64,000 bases of DNA from DASWTL01 sp035575925 (lineage in GTDB: Bacteria; Bacteroidota; Bacteroidia; Sphingobacteriales; Sphingobacteriaceae): contig DATLXK010000063.1 in assembly GCA_035575925.1 (NCBI GenBank), positions 1 through 64,000 on the forward strand, read 5' to 3'. Below, in pieces: positions 52,016 to 62,512 of the stretch. The position numbers and the translations under genes were made by a program. Below the pieces are notes generated by a model. That model was not told the DNA's origin. It worked only from the letters and a program-made list of their open reading frames with translations, and ran no database searches. Positions within the stretch are counted from its first letter, which is position 1. Every line of letters begins with the position of its first letter.

Positions 52016-52354
52016 AATTATTAGTTTAAAATTGGTTAGTTAGCAATATGTAAATTGTTACTCGTAGGTATTATTATACAATACTCTGAATACTAGAAAA
52101 GGCTGACGGAGATGGAGAACGTCTACCAAAATTTATAAATCGAATGCATGAGCTTGGCAGTTTGGTAGCACCACTTTAGCAGAAATAACGTCTCCCATCT
52201 ATGATGGCCCTTCTAAACAATTATAAGAAATTAATTCCAAAAAACCATAGTCCTGATACAAAATTTACACAGTCATTACTTAAAAAATTCAGGCTGTTTC
52301 GCCCCTGATTTTCCAAAAATTGTGAAAGGCTTGACACCGCATAAAAAAATTAAA
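52016..52354. other. Untranslated leader region of the SusC/D locus
   Basis: About 340 bases without a supported ORF. The part next to the susC start is AT-rich. I see no exact TTG-N19-TAnnTTTG promoter, no riboswitch pattern and no regulator gene; a degenerate TATAAATTTTGG lies at about 52125-52140 on the minus strand. Confidence 0.4.
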
Positions 52355-52385
52355 TAAAAATGGTTTGTGCAAAGCACAAACCATT
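52355..52385 (-). terminator. Terminator of the second osmC gene
   Basis: On the minus strand AATGGTTTGTGC pairs with GCACAAACCATT (12-bp perfect stem, 3-base loop), followed by a T-rich stretch. Confidence 0.88.
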
Positions 52386-52461
52386 GAGAGTTTTACTGAA
52401 CGTAAAAGTAAAAATTGATAAAACATCCTTTGTATAGCCTTCGCTACTCAAAAAGGTCTTT

Positions 52462-52905
52462 CTAACTGCTGTAGCTTATCTGTAAAGAAATAGGCACCGA
52501 TTCCAATGCTTTTGATACTGGACAATTTGCTTTTGCAACTTCGGCCAGTTCACGAAATTTATCTTCATCCATACCGCTAACCTTGCCTTTCAATTCCAAA
52601 AGAATATCACTAAATGCAAAACCACCTTCTACTTCGCTTACTGTAATTGTAGCTTTTGTTTCCAGTTCATCAGCAGTGAAACCAGCACCGACAATCTGAA
52701 AACTCAAAGCCATAGCAAAGCATCCGGCATGCGCTGCAGCAATTAATTCTTCAGGATTAGTTCCATTTTTTCCGTCTTCATTCTGAAAACGAGCCTTAAA
52801 GTTATAAGGTGTTTCATTTAATACGCCGCTTGGCCCATTAAGTGAGCCTTTTCCTTCTAATCCGCTTCCGCTCCATTTGGCGGTCGCATATCTTTTAAAT
52901 GCCAT
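52462..52905 (-). CDS. OsmC-family organic hydroperoxide protein
   Basis: 147 residues, close to the classical OsmC subfamily: NPEELIAAAHAGCFAMALSF with Cys62, and ANCPVSKAL with Cys128; GSGLEGKGSLNGPSGVLNET near the N-terminus. Reduces organic peroxides with thiol donors. Differs from the osmC copy at 11967 in length and active-site context, so the two are not a recent duplication. Monocistronic with its own terminator. Confidence 0.9.
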   Translation of the reverse strand: MAFKRYATAKWSGSGLEGKGSLNGPSGVLNETPYNFKARFQNEDGKNGTNPEELIAAAHAGCFAMALSFQIVGAGFTADELETKATITVSEVEGGFAFSDILLELKGKVSGMDEDKFRELAEVAKANCPVSKALESVPISLQISYSS

Positions 52906-52959
52906 ATAAATAGTATTAGTTTAAGTGATAAAGTTAAAACAAGGAAATTGTTTAAAGTT

Positions 52960-54081
52960 TTAATTTACGGTTGGTGCTAAATTATTTTTTTGCCCGAACC
53001 TGAATATCAAACCAAAACCTAGATAATCGGCCTGCACTTTATGAACATATCCTTTTCCCTGGATGCCTAACCAGGAATTAAAATAATATTTTAAACCGGC
53101 ATGCCAGTACGTTTTAATATCGTAGGGACCATCGAATTTGAAATAGTATCCATAACTTGTAGTGACGGCAACTTCGCCTAACCAAACATCTGCTCCGGCA
53201 CTCATTCCAAACCGCCACGGATCAAAAGATGTGGCAAAATACTGATCGCTATTTTTACTGCCGTCAAACACAGAATAGTAATACACAGCATCAGCAGCTA
53301 ACTTTAAACTGATTGTAGGATTAAGCTTATAGTTATACCCCAGGTAAAGGCCCGACTTCCAATTACCTGCATAAGATTTAAAAGATCCGCGCCGGCCAAT
53401 ATCTGCACCAAACTCAAAGAAGCTGCGCACATGATCATCGTTAATTCTACTATCCTTTAATTGGGGGAAAGATTTCAGTTCTTTAACCAATCCTAAAGAT
53501 ACTTCAAATGAGTTTACACCATTATTAGGCACACGTAAGGCAATATTTGAGTAATGAAAAAGGTTGGCCCCTGTTATTAGTGAGGTTGACGCTGAAAGCG
53601 GGGTTTTTATTTTGAGGCCAAACTGCGGAGAAAAATTAATCCTGCTGGCGACAATAGGATTCCCATCGGTAAAAAAACTGGACGTGGAATAAGTTATTCC
53701 TGCACCTGGAGTTAACAGAAGTGATGTCCTTTTAAATTTCAGGAGAGATATATTCAATTTACCGGAAAGCGTGTATACATTGCCCAGGAAGCCTTTACTT
53801 CCTATGCTGTCTTTTACAAGCACTTGGCTCATATTGCGATACCCTGCTGTAACTCCAACCGCATCAATATTGAGCCTCTTAACCCAATCTGCAGGATTTT
53901 GCTGCATGGAAAAGTTATATCCAAGCTCAGCGCCATAGCTTTTTCCGGTAAGCAAGAGATGTCCGGGAGAAAAAACGCTTATCCCTGATAAAGGAGAAAA
54001 TTCAATTGAATTTTGAGCTTTTACGGAGCCGTATAAAAACCCACATAAAAGAAAGAGTAATCTGCTTGCACGAAAGCGCAT
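52960..54081 (-). CDS. PagL-like lipid A 3-O-deacylase (acyloxyacyl hydrolase family)
   Basis: 373 residues with a secretion signal (cleavage after SVKAQ). The middle has LFHYSNIALRVPNNGVNSFE near 167-186, where His and Ser match the PagL catalytic pair, within a beta-barrel. The barrel continues past the length of pseudomonad PagL (about 150 residues), so the family is the longer Bacteroidota form. PagL trims one acyl chain from lipid A. It starts 9 bases after the ArsC-like gene stop, so they probably share a transcript. Confidence 0.72.
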   Translation of the reverse strand: MRFRASRLLFLLCGFLYGSVKAQNSIEFSPLSGISVFSPGHLLLTGKSYGAELGYNFSMQQNPADWVKRLNIDAVGVTAGYRNMSQVLVKDSIGSKGFLGNVYTLSGKLNISLLKFKRTSLLLTPGAGITYSTSSFFTDGNPIVASRINFSPQFGLKIKTPLSASTSLITGANLFHYSNIALRVPNNGVNSFEVSLGLVKELKSFPQLKDSRINDDHVRSFFEFGADIGRRGSFKSYAGNWKSGLYLGYNYKLNPTISLKLAADAVYYYSVFDGSKNSDQYFATSFDPWRFGMSAGADVWLGEVAVTTSYGYYFKFDGPYDIKTYWHAGLKYYFNSWLGIQGKGYVHKVQADYLGFGLIFRFGQKNNLAPTVN

Positions 54082-54090
54082 TAAACAATA

Positions 54091-54441
54091 TTATTGATGT
54101 ATAAATTCTGATAATTGATCTTCATTGAAGCCCAACACTATTTTACCCGACTTAGTTTCAGATACGGGTCTTTTAATCACACTGGTTTTATCCTGCATTA
54201 ACTTAAATGCAGCATCTTCTGTTGTTATGGTATTTTGAAGTGCCGGATCAAGTTTTTTCCAGGTAGTGCCACGTTTATTGATTAACGCTTCCCATCCTAC
54301 CTGATTGGCCCACTCTTTCAGCTTATCCTCACTAATACCTGATTTTTTAAAATCATGAAAATCATACGCTACCTGTTGATCTTTATACCACGTAAGTGCT
54401 TTTTTAACTGTATCACAGTTTTTTATACCGTAAATTTTCAT
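54091..54441 (-). CDS. ArsC/Spx-family protein (YffB-like)
   Basis: 116 residues with a thioredoxin-like fold. Cys9 is in the motif GIKNCDTVKKA, and the family pattern continues with DFKKSGISEDKLKEW and SVIKRPVSE. The single Cys9 with Arg in KRPV is the arsenate-reductase/YffB layout, but no other ars genes are adjacent, so a general thiol-redox role is as likely as arsenate reduction. Upstream of the PagL-like gene. Confidence 0.8.
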   Translation of the reverse strand: MKIYGIKNCDTVKKALTWYKDQQVAYDFHDFKKSGISEDKLKEWANQVGWEALINKRGTTWKKLDPALQNTITTEDAAFKLMQDKTSVIKRPVSETKSGKIVLGFNEDQLSEFIHQ

Positions 54442-54539
54442 CAGAATAAATTGTTTTTTAGTGGTGATGAATTTATCATAAGCACAATATCCATTCTGGT
54501 ATGTGAGCTCTTACAATGCTCATGATGTTTCATCCACAA

Positions 54540-57500
54540 TTATTTATTAAATCTTATTCTTCTGCCTTCTGAATGTGCATTAAACTCAGGTGCATACATG
54601 CTCTGAATTGTGCTTATTCCAGTAGAAAAATCTCCAGCCTGAGCAACCCTCAAACTATACTCAAAAACGTAATTGCCTTTTGGCAGGTAAGATATAAAAA
54701 AGTTTGTTGCCACATCTTTTGTAACCTCGTAATAAAAAAATCCGTTTTTATATTTATATCCTGAAAGGATATTTTCTGGTTCGGTACCCGCTGGCCGCAT
54801 ATCTTTTAGATGAACATATTCATAATCGCGGTCGGCAGTAAGATAAATTATTACTTTCAGAAGATCGCCTGGTTTAGGCGTATTTTGAATATTAACAGGT
54901 TTTAGCGCTTTACTGTTATCTAATACATCCTGCAAATAATATTTACGCTCAAGTTTCAGCTCGGTTTTACCTGTTGTTATTTTATCTAACTGCTCCAAAT
55001 ATTGCCAGTGCAAAGCGCCCCAACTTAACGTATTTGCTGAATTTTTTAAAACAACCTTACCCAGTTCGGGCTTAATCTGTTCATTTAACCACGAAGTTTT
55101 AATATATCCTGTTCCTGTTTCCGGCTTTAAGTCTGGCTTCAGTACCAGTAACGATTTTTCTCCAATGGTTATTTCTGTATCAGAAGAAGTTGCAACAGCA
55201 CTTTCTCCGTGAATGAGTAACGCATAACAAGCGGCGGCGGTAGCTTTTGTCGTCTTCCAGTTAGTAGTTTGTTTATTTCTGATTAGCCATACTTTCATCT
55301 CCTCTACCGACTGATTCTCATTACCAGCTTCATTAAATAATTCAATGACTAAAGACTGAGTTTCTACAGTTGCCTGATACCACAAATATCCAGGCTGATT
55401 TTTATCCCAGTACATTCCCATCTCTTCCGACTGTTTGGAGGTTTCTTTTAATGATCTGATAATCTCCTTTGCGGTTGTACCGTCATTGTTTCTTAAAAGC
55501 ACTAATCCTATCATTGCCTGTTCATACACATTTTGTGTATTCCATGCCAAAGCACTTTTTTTCAAATACCAATGGAAAGCTTTTGTCAAATCAGCCGACA
55601 TAGGCTTAGAAAAGTAGCTTCTTCCATACCAGCCGTGAATGGTAAGCGGATTCAGTCTGTGTGTTCCTTTCAATTCATTACGGGTATCTGCCTTATAATC
55701 TTCAATTAATTTTTCATCTAAATATTTTAAAGCTTTTTCCGAAATTACCGATAATGATTTATCACCTTGTTTTATTCTATGCACTTGCCCAATTCCTGCT
55801 ATTATATGTTGTGTAATAAAGCGGTCTTCCCATCTTGCGCCGGAAAACCACCCAAAACCCCCATTTGAAAGTTGCATTTGCGAAAGCTTTTCGATGGTCA
55901 TTTGCTTTTCGTTCTGCATCTTATTGATATCAAACAATAAAGCGATTCGCTTTTTCTGTTCAGTTTCATTTTCAGCGTCCCGAAGCCAGGGAGTTTCTTG
56001 AATCAGAACACTTTTTAACTCCTGATTTTTTTCAAGATTAGAAAGAAGAGCTTCACTGTTTAAATTTTTCCATCGGTCAAATACCGTTTTAATAACCGGT
56101 AATTTATCAACAATTGCAGTTGAAATACTATTGGCGTAATACCTGGTAAATATCTGCTCAGAAGATTCGAATGAATTTTCCATCATGTACGGAAGAGCCT
56201 GCACCGCATACCATAACGGATTTTGAGTATATTCCAGCGTAAGCGTTTTATTCTGCCGTGTTGTCCCGGAATAGCTGATCAACTTGTCCAGATTATATGT
56301 CTTGGTTTGCCCTGCCCTCACCATCATAGGCATAGACTCCATAACTAACATGCTGTTTGGCAATACCGGTATTGTATTTTCTTCTCCATCGTTATAACTG
56401 TCGGCATCAGCCGTAAGCCTGTACGTAATGGCATCCAGACCCTTCGGGATTACCATCCGGAATGTTACCGGTGAAGTTGATGAGGCTTCTGCTTTAAACA
56501 CCTGTGATGCTTCATTTGAATTTAAAAGCAATGCGACAGGCTGCATGGTTACAGCATTAAAGAATTTAATATTCGTTTTACCATTAATTGTTTTTCCGGT
56601 AAGGTTAGCCACCCTTGCTGAAACAGATATGGTATCACCCTCTCTAAGAAATCTGGGCATATTTGCTGTGATCATTAATTGTTTTTGGGTAACTACTTCA
56701 CTTTCAATATACCCTGTTTTTAAATCTTTTGTGTGTGCAAAGCCTTTAAATTGCCAGCGGGTTAGTGTTTCAGGTATAGTGAAATCAATTAGTATCTCTC
56801 CCTTTTCATTGGTACGTAACGCAGGATAGAAAAAAGCCGTTTCATTGAAATTCTTTCTGATAACCGGATCATTAACTGGTTTAGGCATGAAGGGCAAATC
56901 TCTCCCTCGAACCTCAGCACTTGCGAAACCTTTAACCCGAAGTTCTTCTACTGTAGGTGGTGCTACTCTAGCCGCCCCGCGTACAGATAAAGAAGACGAC
57001 ATAGCTGTAGTAGGCTCTTGCAGTTGGTCATACATCGCAGTAACAACTTTTTCATGTAACATTTGCCCATCCTCCTGTACCCTTATAATGATCTGTCTGC
57101 CTTCCCTTACCTGCAGTTCCTGCGTAATAAAACCCAAACCAGAAAATCGTAAAATCGCCCCTTTGAAAACTTTTATTTTAAACGCGCCTGAGGAATTGGT
57201 AGACGTTGCAATTTGCGTTCCTTTGATTAAAATTTGGACACCTATCACGGGGAAGCCATCATTATCTGTAACACGCCCTGAAACATTGAACCCATTTTTA
57301 ATTAATGCAGCATTATTTAAATATTTTTCTTTTAATCCTTTATCAAATGCTGCTGTACGGGCCTTATCATTCAGTTTTTGCAGATAATTGTTGTACGCAT
57401 TCTGTTCTAAAAAAGGGAAGTTCTCGTAATTACGCTTTAATGGCGACGTATAATAATTCCGGTATACGAACGGTGAACTGCGGGATGTTTTTAGGAAACT

Positions 57501-60500
57501 ATTCGTGCCCCACCTAAAATAACCAGGATAATATCTTTGCTGATAAATGCTTTGCCCCCAATTTTGTTGGGCAGAAATATCATTCAGGGAAGCATCATAA
57601 AGTGAAGCCACCATTTCGGCCGCATTCCTATTTCCATCTGTTTCTTTAACCTGTATTTTCCATTGCTCTTTTTGTCCGGGATCCAATTTATTACGGAAAG
57701 TAACAAACTGCATAGAAAGGCTTTTATCCTCTTTTAAGCCGGTGATCTTTTCAGAATATCTATACATTCTGTTATCTAAAACAGATAGAAACTGTACCTG
57801 TAAATTGTCTTCACCAGCAAATGGCACAGTAACTTTTTTCTGACCTGTGCCCAGGTTAATCCATTGGTAAGATCTTAGTTTTGCGCCTTCATAAATTTCC
57901 ATCAATACCATGGAAGGTTTTCCCAATCCTATATAAAACTCTGCCTGATCTCCAGGTTTTACATTATTTCTTTTTGTAACTACCCAATTACTTTTTACAA
58001 ATGCAGTACTTACATGATCTGTTACCAGCGTAGTATAAAATTTTGCTGAGGTTGTATCACCATTTGTGTTTTTTGCAAATATTTCTATCCGGTATAATTC
58101 GGAAGGTAAATTATCCAGGTTAGTAAGTGGTATATAACCTGGCTGTTTCTCAGTAACAGATACAGACTTTTCATAAACCAGGTTTTTTTTGCCCCATGTA
58201 TTAAAATCGTCTTCATTTTTATAGGCATAATCTTTAAAGTACAATTCAAAATCAGTTTTATCCATGTTATGAATATCCGGCTTAGACCATAACCGCTGTT
58301 TATAAATCCCGGGTGGTTTCTGTAAAGAATAGATCTTTGCAGTTATCGTTCCGCTTTGAAGCTGATTATTGAGGTTGCTCAATGTAACAGGTATGGTTAG
58401 CGTATCAGTAACAATGGTCTGTGGTTTCACTAAAGCGTGTACGCGTAATACATTGGTTCCAACTGTAACAAAAGACTCGGCTTTCCTTGTCTCACCGGAG
58501 GCGTCAGTTACTGTTGCTGTAATATTATAGGTATAAACAGCCCCAGGCTGGTAAATCTTATCTAAAATGGCTTTAAATCCAATGCTGAACTCACCATTAG
58601 TATTAGTTATAACAGTATCCTGCTTAATATGCTGCAATCCTCCCTGCAACCTTCCGTTTTTTACACCTCCATAAATCCGATGATCTCCAGGTGTTGATGT
58701 GCGAATAATTGAATAGGCTACTTTTGCGTTAGAAAGCCCATATCCTGAAAAAGCTAATGCTTTGCCTTTTACATTTACTGAATCATTAAAGCGGTATGTT
58801 TCCTTTACCGGATTAAAATTAATGCTAAAAGAGGGGCGTTTATATTCTTCTACTCTTACGTTAATTGATCCAAATCTGGAGACTATGGCATAAGAACCGT
58901 TAAGCTTTCCTTGAGGGACAATAAATGTTCCGTTAAATGTTCCAAATTCATTAGTTTTTAAAGAAAGTGAGCTCACGACTTTATGATTAGCATCTCTTAG
59001 TTCTACACTTATGCTTTCATTGGCAATCAGTTGACTCTTTCCATTGGATTCCATGATTTGTAATCCTTTAAAGAATATAGTTTGACCCGGACGATACATT
59101 TGTCTGTCTGTGAAAAAAACCGTTCTTTCATTTTTTACCGGCTGGTTACCATTCAGTTTTTGTCCGTGAATATATTGCTGCTCATCATTTAAAGTATCTC
59201 CGGGAATGGTAAGATTAATCATAACACTGTTATTATCAGTTCCCTTAAATACAAACCCTCCTTCTTTTGTAGTACCCTCTGCTAAAACAATGCTGTTCCA
59301 CACTTTAGCTTCCCGTTTTAATTGCTTAACAACCACGTTTAATTTCTCAAGTGGTATACCTGTTTCCCGATGTAAAACCTTAATTTCTGCTTCTCCCGTA
59401 GGATTTATTCGTGCTGTATAAGACAGTGTACTTACTTTAAATTGAACCAGATTTGTGAGTTCGGCACTATTAACTAACCCATTAGTTAGTAAAACATAAT
59501 TCCCAGGGTCTAATGGATCTATTTTGAACTCTGTACTATGATTTTTAAAATCAGATGAGTCTGCAATATTTATTTTCCACTCTTTTATAATCGCCTGCTT
59601 TTTTAAATAATTATGTGTGGCAGCAGAAGCAATAATTTTATCTGACATGTGCCATGAATTTTCACTGCCCCGCAAATTTTTTATTTCATTTAGTTGAGCC
59701 GAAGAAAGCCTGTAGAGTTTAAAGTTGGTTTCAGTAATACTCCTGAAATTTAATAACGCTAATATGGGCTTTGCCGGAATATTAACATCTTCCACGATGA
59801 CTGATATTTCCTTTTGCTCCACCTGCTCTATTAAAGATTTTGCATATTCTCCGCCCATGCTGTTAGGAAATGCTTTAAAAGCTTGCTGAAAATATTGATG
59901 AGCTATAACCAGGCTATCTTTACTTTGGTAATATTGCCCGGCTAAAACTAAAGCATCAGCACTTAATTTATTAGTGGGATAGGTTTTCACCATGTGTAAC
60001 AAACCAGCAAGATATAATGAATCCTTATCAGGCGCTATAGATTTTCTGTATACAAATTTTAATCGTCTTAGTGTCAAATCCAGAAGCACTTCAGGCTCAT
60101 TGTCGTGCAAACGAAATCTGGTGGCTTCCTGCAAAAGCTTTATTCCGTGGTAAGTGGTGGAAGCGGTATCGGAGGTGCTAATTTTCAGCTTACTAAATTC
60201 TTGCGCATCACCAAACATGGAAGACCCATTTATAACAAAGGGCGACTTCACTTTTATAACATCAGGCTCTTCATCAAGGAAAAAATTCAATGCCCGATGG
60301 GCAAGAAGATCGTAAAGCGAGGGCCGCAAATATCGTGTAGCGGAATCGCCGGTTAACACATCATTAAAAATCTGTACCGATGTTTTTTGGAGGGCCGGAT
60401 TGATCAACGATAGTTTGTAAAGATTAGCGACTTCGTTTACCAGGGTTTTGATATCCCACCGGGTAAAATCTTCATCCGGATTTTCCAGCGTACTTCTTTG

Positions 60501-60881
60501 TGATAATTTATATCGGTTTTGCTGGTAGTATTTCCAGTAAAGCTCTGCAAGTAACGATTGCAATACAGGTTTAACAGGATATGATGAATGAAGAATATCA
60601 GCTTTTAATTCTGATATTATAGTTACAAACTCACTCTCATTTGTATTAGCCTGCAACAGGATGCGATACAGCGCTGCCTGGATTTGTTTTTCAGGATCTT
60701 TACTTTTCTTAGCAGACTGTTCCAGTTTCTTAACTTCAGCAAGAGCAGATTTTGGTAAGCCTTTTTGAATTAAAGAGTCAATCTTTTTATGGGAGCCTGC
60801 ATAACCCGGACCCTGAGCCCTTACATTGAAAGAAAAAAATAACAGAACGAGTAGTAATTCAAAAAGTATAGGTTTATACAT
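54540..60881 (-). CDS. Very large alpha-2-macroglobulin-family protein with a carboxypeptidase-like regulatory domain
   Basis: 2113 residues with a secretion signal. MG-type domains occur in the first part; the MG2 motif YRPGQTIFFKG is near residue 594. A carboxypeptidase-like regulatory domain (NVSGRVTDNDGFPVIGVQIL) is inserted near 1195, followed by the A2M core NETAFFYPALRTNEKGEILI near 1342. The position of the thioester reads ENSFESSEQIF (near 1565), with no Cys, so it cannot form the covalent trap. The C-terminal receptor-like domain ends near 2110. Probably guards the periplasm or surface against proteases. Confidence 0.85.
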   Translation of the reverse strand: MYKPILFELLLVLLFFSFNVRAQGPGYAGSHKKIDSLIQKGLPKSALAEVKKLEQSAKKSKDPEKQIQAALYRILLQANTNESEFVTIISELKADILHSSYPVKPVLQSLLAELYWKYYQQNRYKLSQRSTLENPDEDFTRWDIKTLVNEVANLYKLSLINPALQKTSVQIFNDVLTGDSATRYLRPSLYDLLAHRALNFFLDEEPDVIKVKSPFVINGSSMFGDAQEFSKLKISTSDTASTTYHGIKLLQEATRFRLHDNEPEVLLDLTLRRLKFVYRKSIAPDKDSLYLAGLLHMVKTYPTNKLSADALVLAGQYYQSKDSLVIAHQYFQQAFKAFPNSMGGEYAKSLIEQVEQKEISVIVEDVNIPAKPILALLNFRSITETNFKLYRLSSAQLNEIKNLRGSENSWHMSDKIIASAATHNYLKKQAIIKEWKINIADSSDFKNHSTEFKIDPLDPGNYVLLTNGLVNSAELTNLVQFKVSTLSYTARINPTGEAEIKVLHRETGIPLEKLNVVVKQLKREAKVWNSIVLAEGTTKEGGFVFKGTDNNSVMINLTIPGDTLNDEQQYIHGQKLNGNQPVKNERTVFFTDRQMYRPGQTIFFKGLQIMESNGKSQLIANESISVELRDANHKVVSSLSLKTNEFGTFNGTFIVPQGKLNGSYAIVSRFGSINVRVEEYKRPSFSINFNPVKETYRFNDSVNVKGKALAFSGYGLSNAKVAYSIIRTSTPGDHRIYGGVKNGRLQGGLQHIKQDTVITNTNGEFSIGFKAILDKIYQPGAVYTYNITATVTDASGETRKAESFVTVGTNVLRVHALVKPQTIVTDTLTIPVTLSNLNNQLQSGTITAKIYSLQKPPGIYKQRLWSKPDIHNMDKTDFELYFKDYAYKNEDDFNTWGKKNLVYEKSVSVTEKQPGYIPLTNLDNLPSELYRIEIFAKNTNGDTTSAKFYTTLVTDHVSTAFVKSNWVVTKRNNVKPGDQAEFYIGLGKPSMVLMEIYEGAKLRSYQWINLGTGQKKVTVPFAGEDNLQVQFLSVLDNRMYRYSEKITGLKEDKSLSMQFVTFRNKLDPGQKEQWKIQVKETDGNRNAAEMVASLYDASLNDISAQQNWGQSIYQQRYYPGYFRWGTNSFLKTSRSSPFVYRNYYTSPLKRNYENFPFLEQNAYNNYLQKLNDKARTAAFDKGLKEKYLNNAALIKNGFNVSGRVTDNDGFPVIGVQILIKGTQIATSTNSSGAFKIKVFKGAILRFSGLGFITQELQVREGRQIIIRVQEDGQMLHEKVVTAMYDQLQEPTTAMSSSLSVRGAARVAPPTVEELRVKGFASAEVRGRDLPFMPKPVNDPVIRKNFNETAFFYPALRTNEKGEILIDFTIPETLTRWQFKGFAHTKDLKTGYIESEVVTQKQLMITANMPRFLREGDTISVSARVANLTGKTINGKTNIKFFNAVTMQPVALLLNSNEASQVFKAEASSTSPVTFRMVIPKGLDAITYRLTADADSYNDGEENTIPVLPNSMLVMESMPMMVRAGQTKTYNLDKLISYSGTTRQNKTLTLEYTQNPLWYAVQALPYMMENSFESSEQIFTRYYANSISTAIVDKLPVIKTVFDRWKNLNSEALLSNLEKNQELKSVLIQETPWLRDAENETEQKKRIALLFDINKMQNEKQMTIEKLSQMQLSNGGFGWFSGARWEDRFITQHIIAGIGQVHRIKQGDKSLSVISEKALKYLDEKLIEDYKADTRNELKGTHRLNPLTIHGWYGRSYFSKPMSADLTKAFHWYLKKSALAWNTQNVYEQAMIGLVLLRNNDGTTAKEIIRSLKETSKQSEEMGMYWDKNQPGYLWYQATVETQSLVIELFNEAGNENQSVEEMKVWLIRNKQTTNWKTTKATAAACYALLIHGESAVATSSDTEITIGEKSLLVLKPDLKPETGTGYIKTSWLNEQIKPELGKVVLKNSANTLSWGALHWQYLEQLDKITTGKTELKLERKYYLQDVLDNSKALKPVNIQNTPKPGDLLKVIIYLTADRDYEYVHLKDMRPAGTEPENILSGYKYKNGFFYYEVTKDVATNFFISYLPKGNYVFEYSLRVAQAGDFSTGISTIQSMYAPEFNAHSEGRRIRFNK

Positions 60882-61102
60882 AGCCTGATTTTATTGTAAG
60901 ATACAAATTCAGGGTGGTTTCCATATACTGCGTTTAAACTTACTGATGTTACGGTATAATCGTCTATGCGTAGCCCAGGGGCACCATATAATTATTACTG
61001 ATTACCCCCGCTTTTACCCCCCGAAACGTCGTCGTTGTTAATACCGCGTTTATTCTTTCCCGGGAAGCTATGGGTAAGAATCAGTTAATGCCACTAAAGC
61101 TG

Positions 61103-61663
61103 CTATTTATTAAATCTCGTCATGGTAAGCTCCGCGCCAACTGTTACAAAACTCTTTACCATCTCAATGGAACGGTCAATCAAACCGGGCAGCTCCGGCT
61201 GTTCATCATCATCAAAGCCACTTAAAACATAGTCTGACTGACTGCCTTTTGGGTAATTATCACCCACACCAAATCTGAGCCGGGCATAATCACTGTGACC
61301 CAAAACTAATTCAATACTTTTAAGACCATTATGCCCACCAGCACTTCCTTTGGGCTTCAAACGCAGGGTTCCTAAAGGCAGGGCAAGTTCATCAACAAGA
61401 ACCAGTATATTCTCTACAGGAATTTTCAGATCATGCATCCAGTAATTCAGCGCCTTGCCACTTAAATTCATATAAGTAGTAGGTTTTATCAGGTGTATGT
61501 TACGCCCTTTATGGCTAAATTCTGTATAATATGCCAGCCGCATATTAAAAAATGATGCATGCTCCTGTTTGGCCAGTTCATCCGCAATCATGAAACCAAT
61601 ATTGTGACGGGTGTCAGCATATTCAGGTCCAATATTTCCCAGGCCCACGATGAGGTATTTCAT
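61103..61663 (-). CDS. pth: Peptidyl-tRNA hydrolase
   Basis: 186 residues. Frees tRNA from stalled peptidyl-tRNA. Catalytic residues Asn10 (VGLGNIG) and His20 (TRHNIGF), and Asp in LVLVDELALPLG near 92 are all in place; GSAGGHNGLKSIE near 108 is complete. Heptamer repeats lie just upstream (61678-61698). Confidence 0.96.
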   Translation of the reverse strand: MKYLIVGLGNIGPEYADTRHNIGFMIADELAKQEHASFFNMRLAYYTEFSHKGRNIHLIKPTTYMNLSGKALNYWMHDLKIPVENILVLVDELALPLGTLRLKPKGSAGGHNGLKSIELVLGHSDYARLRFGVGDNYPKGSQSDYVLSGFDDDEQPELPGLIDRSIEMVKSFVTVGAELTMTRFNK

Positions 61664-61677
61664 TACAGAGAGATGTG

Positions 61678-61698
61678 AGTATTGAGTATTGAGTATTG
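61678..61698. repeat. Tandem heptamer AGTATTG x3 upstream of pth
   Basis: AGTATTG is repeated three times without a break, with a partial unit (AGATGTG) before it. It resembles the unit family in the ribosomal spacers, but no clear inverted arm is visible. Confidence 0.6.
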
Positions 61699-61763
61699 AG
61701 ACTGCACTTTCGATGCCACCGGGATTATGGACACAATACGCTTTAGCTTCATTGGTTATTTTA

Positions 61764-62507
61764 TTATTGGCTCTTAATCAGCTTCAAAGATACACCGCTT
61801 AAATTAACCTGCGCACTATCCGAGATCTTATATTCAAGATTACCGATTGCAATATCGTTAAGGTTGAGCATGCTTTTATTCTGAATATTCAGCTTAGCAG
61901 ACTTCACCTTATTGGTTTTGTTCAATTTTAAAACAGGCTCGCTCGCTTTGTCCATTCCCATATTCACATTTAAGTATCGTAGTGAATTGTTTATCAAATT
62001 TATTTTACTTGCGTTATGCATGGTTAATGCAAGAGTATCCTGGTTAAATCCTGCCAGGCTTACACCTAAGGAGCCGTAAAAATTCTCACTTGCTCCGTTT
62101 TTGATCGTAACCGACTTACCATCCAATATGAAAACTGCATCTGTATTTAACCTTCTTATTATAGGACATTTTATTTGCAAAGATTTAGCATAGTCGCGAT
62201 ATCGATTTCTTTTAGTGTCGAAAGTAATGATGAGCCTTGAGCCCTCCTGTTTGATCTTTACTTCCTTGCTGAGATTATTATTCAGCCTGACATCGAATGT
62301 ATCGCTACGAACAATTGATACATTCACCAAATTGGCCGCCTGAATATCTATCTCGTCGAAGTCTTTATAGTTTAACTGCGAAAAATTATACCATGGATCC
62401 CTGTGGGTTCCTTTTTCATAGGACGTTTGAAGCGCAAAGTCATATGCTGCTGTAGTGCCAAATAAGATCGCGACAGCTGTGATTAACAATTTAATACTGG
62501 TTTTCAT
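61764..62507 (-). CDS. Exported protein resembling the GIN/DUF2807 adhesin-head family
   Basis: 247 residues with an N-terminal hydrophobic signal (7-21). The rest is a beta-rich repetitive sequence with regular short strands: FDEIDIQAANLVNVSIVRSD, KINLINNSLRYLNVNM and LNIQNKSMLNLND, like a right-handed beta-helix of the GIN/DUF2807 type. Function in Bacteroidota is undetermined; it is often near GntR/ABC genes. 5 bases downstream of the GntR gene, so co-transcribed. Confidence 0.6.
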   Translation of the reverse strand: MKTSIKLLITAVAILFGTTAAYDFALQTSYEKGTHRDPWYNFSQLNYKDFDEIDIQAANLVNVSIVRSDTFDVRLNNNLSKEVKIKQEGSRLIITFDTKRNRYRDYAKSLQIKCPIIRRLNTDAVFILDGKSVTIKNGASENFYGSLGVSLAGFNQDTLALTMHNASKINLINNSLRYLNVNMGMDKASEPVLKLNKTNKVKSAKLNIQNKSMLNLNDIAIGNLEYKISDSAQVNLSGVSLKLIKSQ

Positions 62508-62512
62508 ATCTT

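Noticed and set aside
60882..61102. Short ORFs in the gap between the macroglobulin gene and pth
   Set aside because: None longer than a few dozen codons, no motif and no promoter; I see nothing supportable.
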